Assembly (NCBI RefSeq): GCF_020524345.1
Contig: NZ_JAIVLH010000011.1
Location: forward strand, 1-64,000
Direction: 5' to 3'
From: Metabacillus niabensis
Lineage (GTDB): Bacteria; Bacillota; Bacilli; Bacillales; Bacillaceae
DNA: 64,000 bases
Shown here: piece after piece, positions 33,357 through 43,436 of the stretch
Position numbering within the stretch: the first letter of the stretch is position 1
How the letters are laid out: every line of letters begins with the position of its first letter
Program-made: the position numbers and the translations under genes
Notes under the pieces: generated by a model
The model's input: only the letters and a program-made list of their open reading frames with translations
The model's database searches: none
What the model was told of the DNA's origin: nothing

Positions 33357-34367
33357 ATGAACGCTTATCGGAAATTTTTCTTTAAAAAGTCCCTCTGGTA
33401 TTTAGTGACACTCATTATTGCCGTAGCATTAAACTTTCTCTTACCAAGACTCATTGATGGCAACCCTGTCAGTGTAATCGCTGGCCAAATGACACAAGGA
33501 ATGACTGACAGTGATTCCATAAAAAAAGTGTATGATACCTTTGCCGAGGAGTTTGGAATTGATAAACCATTATGGCAGCAATTTTTCATTTACTTAGGAA
33601 ATCTTGTGAAGGGTGATTTGGGAACCTCATTTGGGCTTTATCCAACACCTGTCACATCCATTCTTGCATCAGCTGTACCTTGGACATTGGCCTTACAACT
33701 TCCTGCCATTCTAGTTGGGTGGATAATCGGAAATGCCTTAGGAGCTATTGCTGCTTATAGAAAAGGCATCTTTGATAAAGTACTCTTTCCGACATTCCTG
33801 TTTATTAATTCTATTCCATTCTTTATCCTTGCGATCATTATGCTGTATATCTTCGGATTAACTCTTAATTGGTTCCCTACATCTGGCGGATACAATTATC
33901 AAATGACACCAAACTTAAGTTTTGAATTTATCGGATCTGTAATAAGCCATCACTTTCTTCCGTTCCTATCAATTGTTTTAGTCACAATTGGTGGTCAAGC
34001 TATCGGAATGAGAGAGATGTCTATTTATGAATTAAACACAGATTATGTGCTTTATAGCAAATTATTAGGAATAAAAGATTCCACGATTGCTAGATATGTA
34101 TTTAAAAACGCAATGCTTCCGCAGATTACAGGTCTGGCATTATCAATTGGTACGATGATTGGCGGATCGTTAATTACAGAAATTGTCTTTAGTTATCCCG
34201 GCATTGGGACATGGCTATTTACAGCCATTCGCCAACTGGATTACCCGCTCATCTCAGGTGCAACTCTCTTAATCGCGATTTCTGTTCTTTTAGCGAACTT
34301 TACCATTGAGATCATCTATGGCTTAGTTGATCCAAGAATCAAAGCGACACAAATGGAGGAAGAATAA
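33357..34367 (+). CDS. ABC importer permease (DppB/OppB type)
   Basis: 336 residues with six hydrophobic segments and a periplasmic-side loop after the first. The permease signature for ATPase contact ([36 protein letters not shown]) lies near residue 222. It pairs with the next gene, whose start follows its stop by one base. A GGGGGTG site lies about 10 nt before the ATG. Confidence 0.88.
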   Translation: MNAYRKFFFKKSLWYLVTLIIAVALNFLLPRLIDGNPVSVIAGQMTQGMTDSDSIKKVYDTFAEEFGIDKPLWQQFFIYLGNLVKGDLGTSFGLYPTPVTSILASAVPWTLALQLPAILVGWIIGNALGAIAAYRKGIFDKVLFPTFLFINSIPFFILAIIMLYIFGLTLNWFPTSGGYNYQMTPNLSFEFIGSVISHHFLPFLSIVLVTIGGQAIGMREMSIYELNTDYVLYSKLLGIKDSTIARYVFKNAMLPQITGLALSIGTMIGGSLITEIVFSYPGIGTWLFTAIRQLDYPLISGATLLIAISVLLANFTIEIIYGLVDPRIKATQMEEE

Positions 34368-34368
34368 T

Positions 34369-35205
34369 ATGAATAGTTCTTTTCAAATATTAATTCGCTC
34401 CCCTAAATTTCTCATTGGTGCCATTACCTTTTTATTAATGCTTGCATTTGTCACGGTATATCCGCTAATTAATACAAGTGATCCGACAGAAATGGTAGCA
34501 TTAGCCTTTCAACCTCCGAGTGCTGAGTTACTTTTAGGTTCAGACAACTTTGGTAGAGACTTATTTTTGGAGCTTGTCCATGGTATTAAAACTTCCATTT
34601 TTGTAGGTTTAGTTGCCGGTTTAAGTGCAACCATCATTGGGTTAATTATCGGATTGTCAGCAGGCTACATCGGTGGAATTGTGGATGATATTTTAACAGC
34701 GGTAACAAATATATTCATTGTTATCCCTTCTTTTATCGTTTTAATCTTGATCTCAGTAAGCATTGATTCAAGAAGTACATTGATTACCGCAATAGTCATC
34801 GGGATTACCAGCTGGCCGTGGACAGCTCGTGCGGTAAGAGCACAAACTTCTTCTCTTCGGAACAGAGATCATGTTAATATCGCCAAAATCTCGGGACACA
34901 GCACACCAAGAATCATTACTTTTGAGATTCTTCCTTATATCATGTCTTACGTCGTGATGGCATTTGTGTTGCAAACTGCATCAGGAATTCTTTCAGAAGC
35001 CTCCATTTCCATGCTTGGTTTAGGGCCATATAATACGATATCTCTTGGAATTATTATGAACTGGGCTTTAACATTTGAAGCTCCTGTTTCCGGTGCATGG
35101 TGGGCTTTTATACCAGCCGCGATTTCCATTGCAATCATTACATTTTCTCTTTATTTGATGAACACAGGTATGGATGAAATCTTCAATCCTAAGATAAGGA
35201 GCTAA
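34369..35205 (+). CDS. ABC importer permease (DppC/OppC type)
   Basis: 278 residues from ATG 34369, with GGAGGAAG upstream; the longer reading lies inside the previous gene. Six hydrophobic segments; [34 protein letters not shown] is the typical N-terminal OppC block, and [26 protein letters not shown] is the EAA loop. It forms the heterodimeric channel with the preceding permease. Confidence 0.88.
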   Translation: MNSSFQILIRSPKFLIGAITFLLMLAFVTVYPLINTSDPTEMVALAFQPPSAELLLGSDNFGRDLFLELVHGIKTSIFVGLVAGLSATIIGLIIGLSAGYIGGIVDDILTAVTNIFIVIPSFIVLILISVSIDSRSTLITAIVIGITSWPWTARAVRAQTSSLRNRDHVNIAKISGHSTPRIITFEILPYIMSYVVMAFVLQTASGILSEASISMLGLGPYNTISLGIIMNWALTFEAPVSGAWWAFIPAAISIAIITFSLYLMNTGMDEIFNPKIRS

Positions 35206-35210
35206 GATAC

Positions 35211-36218
35211 ATGAGTAAAAATATTTTAGAAGTAAAAGATCTAAAAACCTATTATAAAACGAGATTAAAAGAAAAAGTTTTTGCTGTGGATGGTGTTGAT
35301 TTTCATCTTGAAGATGGAAAAACGATCGGAATTGCCGGTGAATCAGGCTGCGGAAAATCAACATTAGCACTAAGTTTAATGGGATTTTATTTTCCTCCCC
35401 TCCACTTTGGAAGCGGAACGATTTCAATCAATGATGTTGATATTATGAAGCTGGAAAAAGAAAAACTTAGAAAACAGGTACTCGGACGGGAAATTGCCTA
35501 TATTCCACAAGCTGCAATGAATGCATTAAACCCGACAATTAAAATCATTCAATTCATTGAAGATATTATGAAGGAGCATCGACCGGAACTAACAAAAAAG
35601 CAGGTTTATGAAATGGCTGCTGAACGATTTGAGACATTAAATCTATCTTCTAAAGTGTTAAATTCATATCCCAATGAATTATCCGGCGGTATGAAGCAAA
35701 GAACCGTTATTGCGATCTCAACGATTTTAAACCCTAAGGTTCTCATTGCCGATGAACCAACCTCTGCCCTGGATGTTACGTCACAAAAAGTAGTTATCAA
35801 GCTTTTAAAAGATTTATTAGATAAAAAATTCATTCGTTCATTAGTTTTTATCACACATGAGCTTCCTTTGCTTTATCATGTAACAGATGAAATCATGGTC
35901 ATGTACGCGGGGGAAATCGTAGAAAGAGGAAAAGCGGAAGACGTCATCTTTAATCCGATACATCCTTACACCAAAAAACTGATGGGATCCATTATTGTTC
36001 CTGAATCAGGAATGAAAGACCACAAATTAGCGGCTATTCCGGGTGCTCCACCAAACTTAAAAAAGAAAATACAAGGCTGCCGATTCGCAGACAGATGCTC
36101 TTACACAACAGATGAATGCAAAAGCAGCAAAATAACCACTACACATGTTGGTGACCGTTTGTATCGATGTCGAATGGACAGTGACACACTAAAGGAGTGG
36201 TACGCAAATGAAGCCTGA
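35211..36218 (+). CDS. ABC importer ATPase (OppD/DppD type)
   Basis: 335 residues. Walker [10 protein letters not shown] (about residue 42), signature ELSGGMKQR, Walker [13 protein letters not shown] and switch His in FITHELP. The C-terminal oligopeptide/dipeptide extension contains [14 protein letters not shown], a cysteine motif that binds an Fe-S cluster in some homologues. AAGGAGC precedes the ATG. Overlaps the next ATPase gene by 11 nt. Confidence 0.9.
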   Translation: MSKNILEVKDLKTYYKTRLKEKVFAVDGVDFHLEDGKTIGIAGESGCGKSTLALSLMGFYFPPLHFGSGTISINDVDIMKLEKEKLRKQVLGREIAYIPQAAMNALNPTIKIIQFIEDIMKEHRPELTKKQVYEMAAERFETLNLSSKVLNSYPNELSGGMKQRTVIAISTILNPKVLIADEPTSALDVTSQKVVIKLLKDLLDKKFIRSLVFITHELPLLYHVTDEIMVMYAGEIVERGKAEDVIFNPIHPYTKKLMGSIIVPESGMKDHKLAAIPGAPPNLKKKIQGCRFADRCSYTTDECKSSKITTTHVGDRLYRCRMDSDTLKEWYANEA

Positions 36219-37011
36219 TCAGGAGCTATTAATCAGCGGCAAAGATGTCACCAAGGTATTTGGGTATGGCAAAAGCAAAAATACTGCCGTTGATTCTGTC
36301 AACTTTGCCTTCCACCGCGGTGAAATCATTTCAATCGTTGGTGAAAGCGGAAGCGGAAAAACCACATTAGCTAAAATTGTCATGGGACTATTAAAAGAAA
36401 CAAGTGGAGAAATCACCTATAGAGGGCAGCCTCGTAAACTGAAAAATCATCGTGATCGAAAAGCCTACTGGCAAGACATCCAAGCTATCTTTCAAGATCC
36501 CTTTTCATCCTTCAACTTGTTTCATAAGGTTGAAAAATTATTAAACGATTGTATAGATCTGCAAGGACTAAAGCTCTCAAAAGAAGAACGATTCGAAAAA
36601 ATGAAAGAAGCCTGTACGTTTGTAAATCTTAAGTTTGAAGAATTGTATAATAAATATCCATTTGAACTGTCGGGCGGACAAATGCAGCGGCTCATGATTG
36701 CGAGAATATTTCTCCTTCACCCAAAGGTACTTCTCGCTGATGAACCAACATCCATGGTTGATGCATGCTCCCGTTCCACTATACTTGATATGTTACTAAA
36801 GCTACGAGATGAAAATGATATGACAATTATTTTTATTACACATGATGTAGGATTAGCCTATTACGTAAGCGACACCCTTTACATTATGGAAAAAGGAAAA
36901 ATTGTGGAACAGGGCAGTGCAGACCAGGTTCTGATAAACCCACAGCACCCCTACACCCAGCAACTCATTTCAGATGTACCGAAGCTGAATGAGGAATGGA
37001 ACTTAGGTTAA
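36208..37011 (+). CDS. ABC importer ATPase (OppF/DppF type)
   Basis: 267 residues. Walker [10 protein letters not shown], signature [14 protein letters not shown], Walker [13 protein letters not shown] and switch FITHDVG are complete. The SMVD D-loop is the variant common in family-5 sugar-type importers. The chain ends soon after the ABC core, so the OppF C-terminal tail is short. AAGGAGTGG lies 7 nt before the ATG. Last gene of the operon, followed by a hairpin at 37021. Confidence 0.9.
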   Translation: MKPDQELLISGKDVTKVFGYGKSKNTAVDSVNFAFHRGEIISIVGESGSGKTTLAKIVMGLLKETSGEITYRGQPRKLKNHRDRKAYWQDIQAIFQDPFSSFNLFHKVEKLLNDCIDLQGLKLSKEERFEKMKEACTFVNLKFEELYNKYPFELSGGQMQRLMIARIFLLHPKVLLADEPTSMVDACSRSTILDMLLKLRDENDMTIIFITHDVGLAYYVSDTLYIMEKGKIVEQGSADQVLINPQHPYTQQLISDVPKLNEEWNLG

Positions 37012-37020
37012 AAAACGATC

Positions 37021-37046
37021 AGCCAACTTAACACAAGTTGGCTTTT
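37021..37046 (+). terminator. Terminator of the Opp-type operon
   Basis: AGCCAACTT (37021-37029) / AAGTTGGCT (37035-37043), 5-nt loop, then TTTA. It overlaps the 3' end of the convergent hydrolase gene. Confidence 0.65.
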
Positions 37047-37951
37047 ACACCTTCAATTTCTTTAATAAAATCAATAACCTTTTTTTCATACCCTTTAGGA
37101 TCTACATTGAAGGCTTCTGCATGACCTGCACGTGGAACCAAGTATAACTTTTTGTTTTCTTTTTTTCTTTTAAACATGTCTAAAGTCATTTGCAAAGGAA
37201 TGAAGCGATCTTCTTTTCCATGAATAAACAAGATTGGCGTTTTAGTTTTTTCCAAGCCTTTTATAGGAGAAACCTCAGGAAAGCTCCATCCGTGTCTGAG
37301 CTTAATGATGAAGCTCACCAAATCAATGATCGGATAAAAACGCAGTTTGAAGTCAAGCTTCAGCCTGATCCGTAATAATGACGAAAAGTCACTGAAGGCA
37401 CAGTCTGCAATACAAAACTTCACACGATGATCCTGTTTACTTGCCTCCAACGCGGAAGCTGCACCCAATGATTCACCTAACAAGCCGATAAAAACCTCTT
37501 CACCCATTTCAGCGCAAAAATAATCGATCCATGCTTTTAAATCGTCTTTTTCATAATAACCAAATGAGGTGTATGTTCCTCCGCTTAATCCATGAAATCG
37601 ATGATCACATAACAGAACATTAAAACCCCTTTTTTGAAACATCTCAACATACTTAAAACTCCCAAATAATGACCACTTTATACCATGTGCAATGATCATT
37701 ACTTTCCTGCTATTTTCCACAGGAAACAGCAGCCCATGGAGTTTATAGCCATAATAAGATGGAATAAAAAGCTCTTCTTTTTTCTTTTCCCGGAACAAGC
37801 GATCATCTATTTCACCTTTTTGAATGCCAAGTTTATATGTTTTTTCATAAGGTACCTTTTTTGGTGAAAGAAGCAGCCGGCTTACAAGGTAAAGGCTGAT
37901 TAGGAACATTAATAAGGAGCTTAGCACAATCCAAATAATCCAATTTACCAT
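37028..37951 (-). CDS. Membrane-anchored alpha/beta hydrolase
   Basis: 307 residues. One N-terminal membrane helix (residues 3-26) is followed by an alpha/beta hydrolase domain: oxyanion region MIIAHGIKWSLFG, nucleophile elbow GLLGESLGAASA with Ser near residue 151, acid Asp in FIHGKEDRFIP and His in RAGHAEA. It resembles YqkD-type hydrolases. Substrate unknown. ATG 37951 follows GAAGGGAAG. Monocistronic, convergent with the importer. Confidence 0.82.
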   Translation of the reverse strand: MVNWIIWIVLSSLLMFLISLYLVSRLLLSPKKVPYEKTYKLGIQKGEIDDRLFREKKKEELFIPSYYGYKLHGLLFPVENSRKVMIIAHGIKWSLFGSFKYVEMFQKRGFNVLLCDHRFHGLSGGTYTSFGYYEKDDLKAWIDYFCAEMGEEVFIGLLGESLGAASALEASKQDHRVKFCIADCAFSDFSSLLRIRLKLDFKLRFYPIIDLVSFIIKLRHGWSFPEVSPIKGLEKTKTPILFIHGKEDRFIPLQMTLDMFKRKKENKKLYLVPRAGHAEAFNVDPKGYEKKVIDFIKEIEGVKANLC

Positions 37952-38069
37952 CAACTTCTCTTCCCTTCTAGGCTTTTTTATAGTTTATTTAAAAGGCTAG
38001 AAGGTGTGAGAACTAATTTGGGTATTTTCGCATAATTAATTGTTATTACTCCAGATAAACATGAGAATT

Positions 38070-38095
38070 GATTCGTTCCATTACGCTCCACTATA
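38070..38095 (+). repeat. GTTCGTTCCATT repeat, copy 1
   Basis: GATTCGTTCCATTACGCTCC then ACTATA. One of four related copies (also 38947, 60660 and, inverted, 60896-60913). Confidence 0.6.
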
Positions 38096-38140
38096 AAGCT
38101 AAAATTCAAAGAAACATTCTTTACACATTATTCTTATAAT

Positions 38141-38169
38141 AAAAAAATCCTTCACAATTCATGAAGGAT
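38141..38169 (-). terminator. Terminator of the lipoprotein gene
   Basis: On the minus strand ATCCTTCA / TGAAGGAT (38147-38169) with a 7-nt loop, followed by TTTTTT. Confidence 0.75.
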
Positions 38170-38175
38170 GTTTTA

Positions 38176-38832
38176 TTATATGGTCCATTGATCACGAACG
38201 ACTGCGACAAGCTTCCACTCTCCTGTTGAATCTTTTTCAAACACAAGGTTTAATGCTTTCCAGTCCATATTTTCATTTTCCTCTGTCCCTTTTACGTAAT
38301 ACTCCACCACATGGGCATCTGGGAAGAAGTCTTGTATATTTTTAATCGTATTTCCTCTTGGCTCTGTTGGATTTAGTACAACTTCATCTGCTTCTGCGTA
38401 ATTGGCATCATAAATAAATTCATTGAAATACTCTATTGGTGTTAGCTCAATTGGTTCTCCACTTCCATCTCGCGTGCCCCATGTCTGCTTGTCCTTTGAT
38501 TGAAAAGAGTTGACTATTTCGTCCTTTTTCATGGTGATCGCATCTTTTTCAATATGAGCGTAAGGAGAAAATAATACACCCTTCTCTTGATGGACATAGT
38601 TTTTAAGTGCTTCGGCATTTTTTGCTTTTATGAGGGAGATTACCTTATCGGCTTTTTCTTGGACCAGTTGTTCTTCAGATTTTTCAGGAGTGTCTTGATT
38701 CTGATTTTCTTCTTTTTCCGGGTTTGTTTCTTCTGACTCTTCTGCTCGTTCAGGTTGCTCTTCAGTTGTTTGTTGGCAGCCTGATAGGAGAAGTAGGCCA
38801 ATAAGAATAAAAGCGGAAATGGTTTTGTTCAT
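38176..38832 (-). CDS. Lipoprotein of unknown function
   Basis: 218 residues from ATG 38832 (GAGGAGGG upstream). The lipoprotein signal ends at Cys19 (LLLLSGC). A long Glu/Gln-rich linker (residues 20-60) leads to a compact domain with KADKVISLIKAKNAEALKNYVHQEKGVLFSPYAHI and a C-terminal WKLVAVVRDQWTI strand, similar to NTF2-like or DUF4878-like folds. Function unknown; it is anchored on the outer face of the membrane. Confidence 0.75.
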   Translation of the reverse strand: MNKTISAFILIGLLLLSGCQQTTEEQPERAEESEETNPEKEENQNQDTPEKSEEQLVQEKADKVISLIKAKNAEALKNYVHQEKGVLFSPYAHIEKDAITMKKDEIVNSFQSKDKQTWGTRDGSGEPIELTPIEYFNEFIYDANYAEADEVVLNPTEPRGNTIKNIQDFFPDAHVVEYYVKGTEENENMDWKALNLVFEKDSTGEWKLVAVVRDQWTI

Positions 38833-38946
38833 GTTAGCCCTCCTCGTTTTGGTTGTATTGTCCATTTTGCACGTTCTTTGGAAAAATTATTACTGGTTTT
38901 TGAAAAATAGCTCTCCGTGCCTAAAAATAATTAAAGTACATACAAG

Positions 38947-38970
38947 GTTCGTTCCATTGCGCTCCACTAT
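38947..38970 (+). repeat. GTTCGTTCCATT repeat, copy 2
   Basis: GTTCGTTCCATTGCGCTCCA then CTAT. Same orientation as the copy at 38070; the two flank the lipoprotein gene. Confidence 0.6.
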
Positions 38971-39042
38971 CTTCATTTAAATAAGGATGAAAGAATGGAT
39001 ATTCTCCCAAAACAATCATTTTAAAAAAGTTAACATACTACC

Positions 39043-39414
39043 TTATTTAAACCGATCCAAAATCTTATTTCTATAAAACGATGAGGCTGGGGAGTTAAAT
39101 GGGGTTCTTTTTTTCATTAGTGTTTCTATTTTTAATTGTTTTTCCCGTTTTTTCTGTTCTAAAACTTCAGATTCTTTTAAATCATCACATGCAAGAAGCA
39201 GGTCTTCGATGGAGCTGATGTCTTTTTTTAATTGGTCAACATCATCAAGCATATTTGAGTTTTTAAGTATTTTGTATGCTACTCGTAATTCTTGAGGGAT
39301 TTGTGACAGATCATCCAATTTCAAGGGTTTTCCTTGACCGGGGAGGTTGTCAAATTCCCCTTCTTGAATAGCCTTTTTGATCTTATCTTCTGCAATGATT
39401 GAAAACAGATCCAT
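39043..39414 (-). CDS. DUF1992 (DNAJC28-like) protein
   Basis: 123 residues. The conserved block FSIIAEDKIKKAIQEGEFDNLPGQGKPL at residues 4-31 is the DUF1992 signature, then QIPQELRVAYKILKNSNMLDD. It has no J domain despite the family name. Helical cytoplasmic protein of unknown function. CAAGGAGTGAG precedes the ATG. Confidence 0.85.
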   Translation of the reverse strand: MDLFSIIAEDKIKKAIQEGEFDNLPGQGKPLKLDDLSQIPQELRVAYKILKNSNMLDDVDQLKKDISSIEDLLLACDDLKESEVLEQKKREKQLKIETLMKKRTPFNSPASSFYRNKILDRFK

Positions 39415-39520
39415 GGTCTCACTCCTTGTGATTATTATTTTTTTAAAATACTAAATCTTCGTTGTATTACGAGTCCCGAAAGAGTATGATGAACGATAGG
39501 ATTAAAGAATTGAGGTTTTC

Positions 39521-40801
39521 ATGATGAGAATTAAAGACTGGGATACTAACCTTAAAATACGTTTGTTTGGTGAAGCGTTAATGAACATTACCTATTGGAT
39601 GTTCTTCCCTTTTTTAACCATCTATTTTGCAAGTGAGTTCGGCAAAGAAAAGGCTGGTCTCTTTCTTATTATATCGCAAGTGTTCTCTGTTCTTGCAAAC
39701 TTAATGGGAGGGTATTTTGCTGATCGTTTCGGGAGAAAAACAATGATGGTTCTTGCATCATTTGGTCAAGGCATTGCATTCATCCTTTTTGCTTTTTCAA
39801 ATTCTCCTTGGCTTGAAATACCGATTTTAGGATTTATCTGTTTTGCTTTTGCAGGTGTTTTCGGTGCCTTTTATTGGCCTGCGTCACAGGCGATGGTCGC
39901 AGATGTTGTGGAGGAAAAGGATCGCAGCAGTGTTTTTGCTGTTTTCTATACATCTATTAATATAGCAGTTGTTATCGGACCGATTTTAGGTACCATTTTC
40001 TACGTTCATCACCCATTTGAAGTGCTTGTTGCAGCTGGGGTCGTCTGTATCTTCCTTTCTATTTTACTTGCAAAACAAACAAGAGAAACAGCACCCGCTT
40101 ACAAAACAGATCCTAATGAACAAGCTGCTAAATGGTTCAGCCCTATCATTAAACAAGTTCGAGATTACCAAATTATCTTTCGTGATAAAGCATTTTTATT
40201 GTATATCATAGCAGGAGTTCTTGTTGCACTTACCTTTATGCAATTAGACATGATTCTCCCTGTCTATATTACAGATACAATCCATCAACAAGAAATGCTT
40301 TCAATTGGTAGTTGGTCACTTTCTCTAGATGGTGAGCAAGTATTCGGCATTATTTTATCTGAAAATGGTTTTCTTGTTGCTTTATTTACGATTATTATCA
40401 CAAAGTGGATGACGAAATATAAAGAAAGAAATGTATTTATACTTTCCTCCATTGTTTATGGTTTTTCCATGCTTGTTTTTGGATTTACACAGTCTATCTG
40501 GTTATTCATCATTGCCATGGCAATCTTTACACTTGCAGAACTCATGACGGCTGGAATACAGCAAACATTTGTGTCAAAACTTGCACCGGAGCATATGCGC
40601 GGCCAATATTTCGCTGCGGCAAGCCTGCGTTATACAATCGGCCGAACAGTTGCACCGATCGCTATTCCAATGTCATTATGGTTTGGATATCAAATCACAT
40701 TTATTATTCTTGCTTTATTCGCGTTTTTTAGCGGATTTTTATATTATGCGATGTTTAAGAAGGCAGAAACGAACGTGATAGAAAAAGTTGAATTGAGCTA
40801 G
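39521..40801 (+). CDS. MFS drug efflux transporter
   Basis: 426 residues, twelve membrane helices. MFS motif A is GGYFADRFGRKTMMVLA near residue 65, and an antiporter-type helix 5 region with GPILGTIF is present. An extracellular loop around residues 245-285 is longer than usual. It belongs to the multidrug MFS group (YttB/YqjV-like); substrate unknown. ATG 39521 or 39524 after GAGG. A 14-bp terminator at 40943 follows. Confidence 0.82.
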   Translation: MMRIKDWDTNLKIRLFGEALMNITYWMFFPFLTIYFASEFGKEKAGLFLIISQVFSVLANLMGGYFADRFGRKTMMVLASFGQGIAFILFAFSNSPWLEIPILGFICFAFAGVFGAFYWPASQAMVADVVEEKDRSSVFAVFYTSINIAVVIGPILGTIFYVHHPFEVLVAAGVVCIFLSILLAKQTRETAPAYKTDPNEQAAKWFSPIIKQVRDYQIIFRDKAFLLYIIAGVLVALTFMQLDMILPVYITDTIHQQEMLSIGSWSLSLDGEQVFGIILSENGFLVALFTIIITKWMTKYKERNVFILSSIVYGFSMLVFGFTQSIWLFIIAMAIFTLAELMTAGIQQTFVSKLAPEHMRGQYFAAASLRYTIGRTVAPIAIPMSLWFGYQITFIILALFAFFSGFLYYAMFKKAETNVIEKVELS

Positions 40802-40942
40802 AGAGATAGAGAATGAGTAATATTGAAATATTTTTCTTCCCTTCCCTCTTTCCCTCTATGGCGCGTTTTTGCTATATTAGTAAAATTCAACCCCTTTTCA
40901 TAGTTATTTATAGATGTTACAATGGCACCACAAAACTTAACA

Positions 40943-40980
40943 TAGCTTCTATTCCGATTACGGAGTAGGGGCTATTTTTA
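40943..40980 (+). terminator. Terminator downstream of the MFS gene
   Basis: A 14-bp stem with G-U pairs, TAGCTTCTATTCCG (40943-40956) / CGGAGTAGGGGCTA (40961-40974), ATTA loop, then TTTTTA. Confidence 0.75.
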
Positions 40981-41038
40981 TCCCGTCTGTTTGGGATGAT
41001 AAGTTTTTTCTAAAAAATAAGCTGAAAGGGTGATTTCA

Positions 41039-41170
41039 ATGCATCGCGGTAGCAAAGGATGGTATGTGAACGAACTGAAGAAAATTGGTGTTCGCCGTCA
41101 TGAAGAGAGAAAGCTCGAAAGCTATAAAAAACATTTTCTAGCTAATCTACTTGAAAAACATTCTAAGTAA
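41039..41170 (+). CDS. yflJ: YflJ-like (DUF2639) small protein
   Basis: 43 residues, very basic: HRGSKGWYVNELKKIGVRRH then a KLESYKKHFLANLLEKH helix. The GSKGWYV...LKK.GVR pattern fits the DUF2639/YflJ family, and yflJ lies near nos in B. subtilis as here. AAAGGGTGA precedes the ATG. Function unknown. A dispersed repeat starts at the stop codon. Confidence 0.75.
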   Translation: MHRGSKGWYVNELKKIGVRRHEERKLESYKKHFLANLLEKHSK

Positions 41171-41243
41171 TAAGAAAAGCGCAAGGCGGGCGCCTGGAGC
41201 TAGACACTAAAACTAATTTCAAAATGTTATACTTTCTTACCTT
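41170..41243 (+). repeat. Dispersed repeat, copy E (ACCT-ended type)
   Basis: Starts ATAAGAAAAGCGCAAGGCGG at the yflJ stop, contains GGCGCCTGGAGCTAGACACT, and ends GTTATACTTTCTTACCT. Confidence 0.8.
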
Positions 41244-41249
41244 GGAACT

Positions 41250-41370
41250 AAAGCGCAAGCGCCTTGAACAGCCCCGACAGGCATAAGACGCTTAGGAATA
41301 GAAGACGTTCTTTGTCTTCAATTCCTGAGTGGCTTATGACTCCGAGGGGCTAGGCGCTGGAGCTGGATGA
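41250..41370. repeat. Dispersed hairpin element, second copy (type of 20297)
   Basis: AAAGCGCAAGCGCCTTGAAC, then CCCCGACAGGCATAAGACGC, an inner stem GGAATAGAAGACG / GTCTTCAATTCC, GGCTTATGACTCCGAGGGGC and GGCGCTGGAGCTGGA. Inner and outer arms pair, so the whole element can fold as one long hairpin. It follows copy E directly. Confidence 0.8.
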
Positions 41371-41420
41371 GATGCAACCCATCCATAGTACTGACTAAAT
41401 GATCATTTTCCAAATGAATG

Positions 41421-41455
41421 AAGGATGACTCACACACGCGGAGTCATCCTTTTTT
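41421..41455. terminator. Terminator at the nos 3' end
   Basis: AAGGATGACTC (41421-41431) / GAGTCATCCTT (41441-41451) with a 9-nt loop. The T-run is on the plus strand; on minus the following bases are TCATTCATTT, so use in both directions is possible. Confidence 0.6.
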
Positions 41456-42545
41456 AATAGGGACATTGTTGGTAAAAATAATTTGGCTTTACCACCTTAT
41501 TATCATAACTTTGATGAAAAATATCAGTAGTCGCTGGGGAAACTGGCGGGATTAACCATGTCCAATCACCAGTAAGCTTTCTGCAGCTTGAACGCTCATT
41601 TTGTTCAAACAGCTTGAATTGTTGTGCTGCTGTATGATGGTCAACAATACTTACTCCCGCTGTTTTAAATGAGTGTAAAACCGCTACATTTAATTCTACT
41701 AATGCCCTGTCTTTCCAAAGCGTTGCATGTGTTTTTGTTTCTAAGTTCATGATGGAAGCGACCTTAGGTAACAGATTATAACGAAATGAATCTGCGAGAT
41801 TTCTTGCCCCAATCTCTGTTTCCATATACCAGCCATTAAAAGGAGCAGCCGAATAGACAATTCCTCCAATTTCCAACATCATATCGGATATAATTGGAAC
41901 TCCGTACCATTTGATCTGCAAATCCTTAAACTCTTCTCTTTCCGGATGCGTAATCGGTACTTCTAGAATATCTTCATGTTCTAAAGAATACAACTTTGGA
42001 TTACGATCATCACACTGAATCATCAATGGCAATATGTCAAAATTGGTGCCTTCCCCTCTCCAACCAAGCTTTTCACATTCTCTTGTAAATTCAATAGAGG
42101 CTGGATCTCCGATTATTCCATGTTCTGTTTCATACCCTGCATAACGAATAAGCTGATGGTTCCAAATTCGTAAACAATCCGTTTTTCCACGTGAAGGCTT
42201 AAAAATTGTGATTGTCGGTCTAATTTTCCCTGAGTTTGTAGCAAATGAGATATGTTGCTGTAATGCTTTGAACACCTCTTCTTCCTTCTTTGCCATTCGT
42301 TCATCAAAAACGGTTAAGGAGTTCCAAAATAGTCGTCCAATACATTTATTGCTATTTCGCCAAGCCATTTTAGCACCATGCTCCAACTCTTCAAAGGTAT
42401 GCTCATAATAGCCGGTTTCAGCAATTTGTACCTTTACATCTTGTATTCTCATTTCTAACTCTGCATTTGTTTTTTCAAGCTCATGATAAGCAATCTTTAG
42501 GAAATCAACCGCCTCTTGTTCTAGTTGTTTTGTGTTTGTAACCAC
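41454..42545 (-). CDS. nos: Nitric oxide synthase oxygenase
   Basis: 363 residues, the same length as B. subtilis NOS. The heme-ligating Cys is near residue 68 in [17 protein letters not shown]. The substrate-side block ([23 protein letters not shown], with the Glu that binds arginine) and the pterin-side [13 protein letters not shown] are intact. It oxidises L-arginine to NO and citrulline using electrons from a cellular reductase, since it has no reductase domain. The start is GTG 42545 with AAGAGGTGA upstream. A folate-enzyme homologue lies 80 nt upstream on the same strand. Confidence 0.95.
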   Translation of the reverse strand: MVTNTKQLEQEAVDFLKIAYHELEKTNAELEMRIQDVKVQIAETGYYEHTFEELEHGAKMAWRNSNKCIGRLFWNSLTVFDERMAKKEEEVFKALQQHISFATNSGKIRPTITIFKPSRGKTDCLRIWNHQLIRYAGYETEHGIIGDPASIEFTRECEKLGWRGEGTNFDILPLMIQCDDRNPKLYSLEHEDILEVPITHPEREEFKDLQIKWYGVPIISDMMLEIGGIVYSAAPFNGWYMETEIGARNLADSFRYNLLPKVASIMNLETKTHATLWKDRALVELNVAVLHSFKTAGVSIVDHHTAAQQFKLFEQNERSSCRKLTGDWTWLIPPVSPATTDIFHQSYDNKVVKPNYFYQQCPY

Positions 42546-42625
42546 TTGGTCACCTCTTATAATCTTTCTTCAATTTGTTCGAATGCATCAAACTTTCCCT
42601 TTAAGTTCTCGTCCAATTTTAATCC

Positions 42626-43342
42626 TCAGTGTTTATATTTAAGATCCCAAAGCTCCTTTAACACAGGCATTTCTTCCATTTCTTCATCTGATACATGGTC
42701 CCACTCTACCCCATTTGGTTTTTCGTACGGTGTATTTGTTTTTGTAATTCCTTTTTCTGTCGCAATCCAATCAACTGTTAAATCATAGGTATCTCTTGGG
42801 ATGTCTTCATGAACTAACTGTGTACTATGAATGGATGTTACAATTGGAACCGGGGGATTTCCAAGCTCACGTACAATGGCATACTCCCTGTCTGCATAGC
42901 CCTCTCCTTTACCAAGTCGTCGTCCATCGGGATGGATTGCAACTGAGCCTACGACCATTAAATCAATAGGAGGAATTTCGGTTAATGGTATTACTTTCCC
43001 ATACGATTTTATATGGCTTAAGCTAGCAGCTTTTCTTTCCTCTCCAGGTGGAACCCATTCCGGTTTTACCATAATAAAGCCTGCTTTGAGGCGTGGAGTC
43101 GGGACCAGTAGTACTTTCCCATCGACAAGAATTTGTTTTCTTAATGGAAGTTGTGGAGCATCCGGATTTACTTTTACAACCTTTGCTTCTTTATATATAG
43201 ACAATGAAGCAATATGTGCTGCGGCTTTTTCTGCCCCTTTAAAATTTGGAATTCGGTTTACTAATGGAAAAGGAAAGCGTCCATTCTTTTCGTCTGTGAG
43301 CTGCTTCCACACTTTATGTCTGATTTCATCCTTTGTTGTCAT
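42626..43342 (-). CDS. 5-formyltetrahydrofolate cyclo-ligase-family (MTHFS) protein
   Basis: 238 residues. The family signature appears as GRRLGKGEGYADREYAIVRELG near residue 136, with an N-terminal basic block (HKVWKQLTDEKNGRFPFPLVNRIPNFKGAEKAA). This form resembles MTHFSD-like proteins more than the classical YqgN enzyme, so catalysis (ATP-dependent conversion of 5-formyl-THF to methenyl-THF) is probable but not certain. GGAG precedes the ATG. It is the likely first gene of a two-gene unit with nos. Confidence 0.8.
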   Translation of the reverse strand: MTTKDEIRHKVWKQLTDEKNGRFPFPLVNRIPNFKGAEKAAAHIASLSIYKEAKVVKVNPDAPQLPLRKQILVDGKVLLVPTPRLKAGFIMVKPEWVPPGEERKAASLSHIKSYGKVIPLTEIPPIDLMVVGSVAIHPDGRRLGKGEGYADREYAIVRELGNPPVPIVTSIHSTQLVHEDIPRDTYDLTVDWIATEKGITKTNTPYEKPNGVEWDHVSDEEMEEMPVLKELWDLKYKH

Positions 43343-43386
43343 TCAGATAACTCCTTTTCTAGGTTAACACTAGTATCATACCTTAT

Positions 43387-43426
43387 AAAAAAGACCTAAA
43401 ACAATTTCACATCATTGCCTTAGGCC
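43387..43426 (-). terminator. Terminator of yfmR
   Basis: Minus-strand stem of 13 bp with G-U pairs (43414-43426 with 43393-43405), 8-nt loop, then TTTTTT. Confidence 0.75.
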
Positions 43427-43436
43427 CCACTATTAA

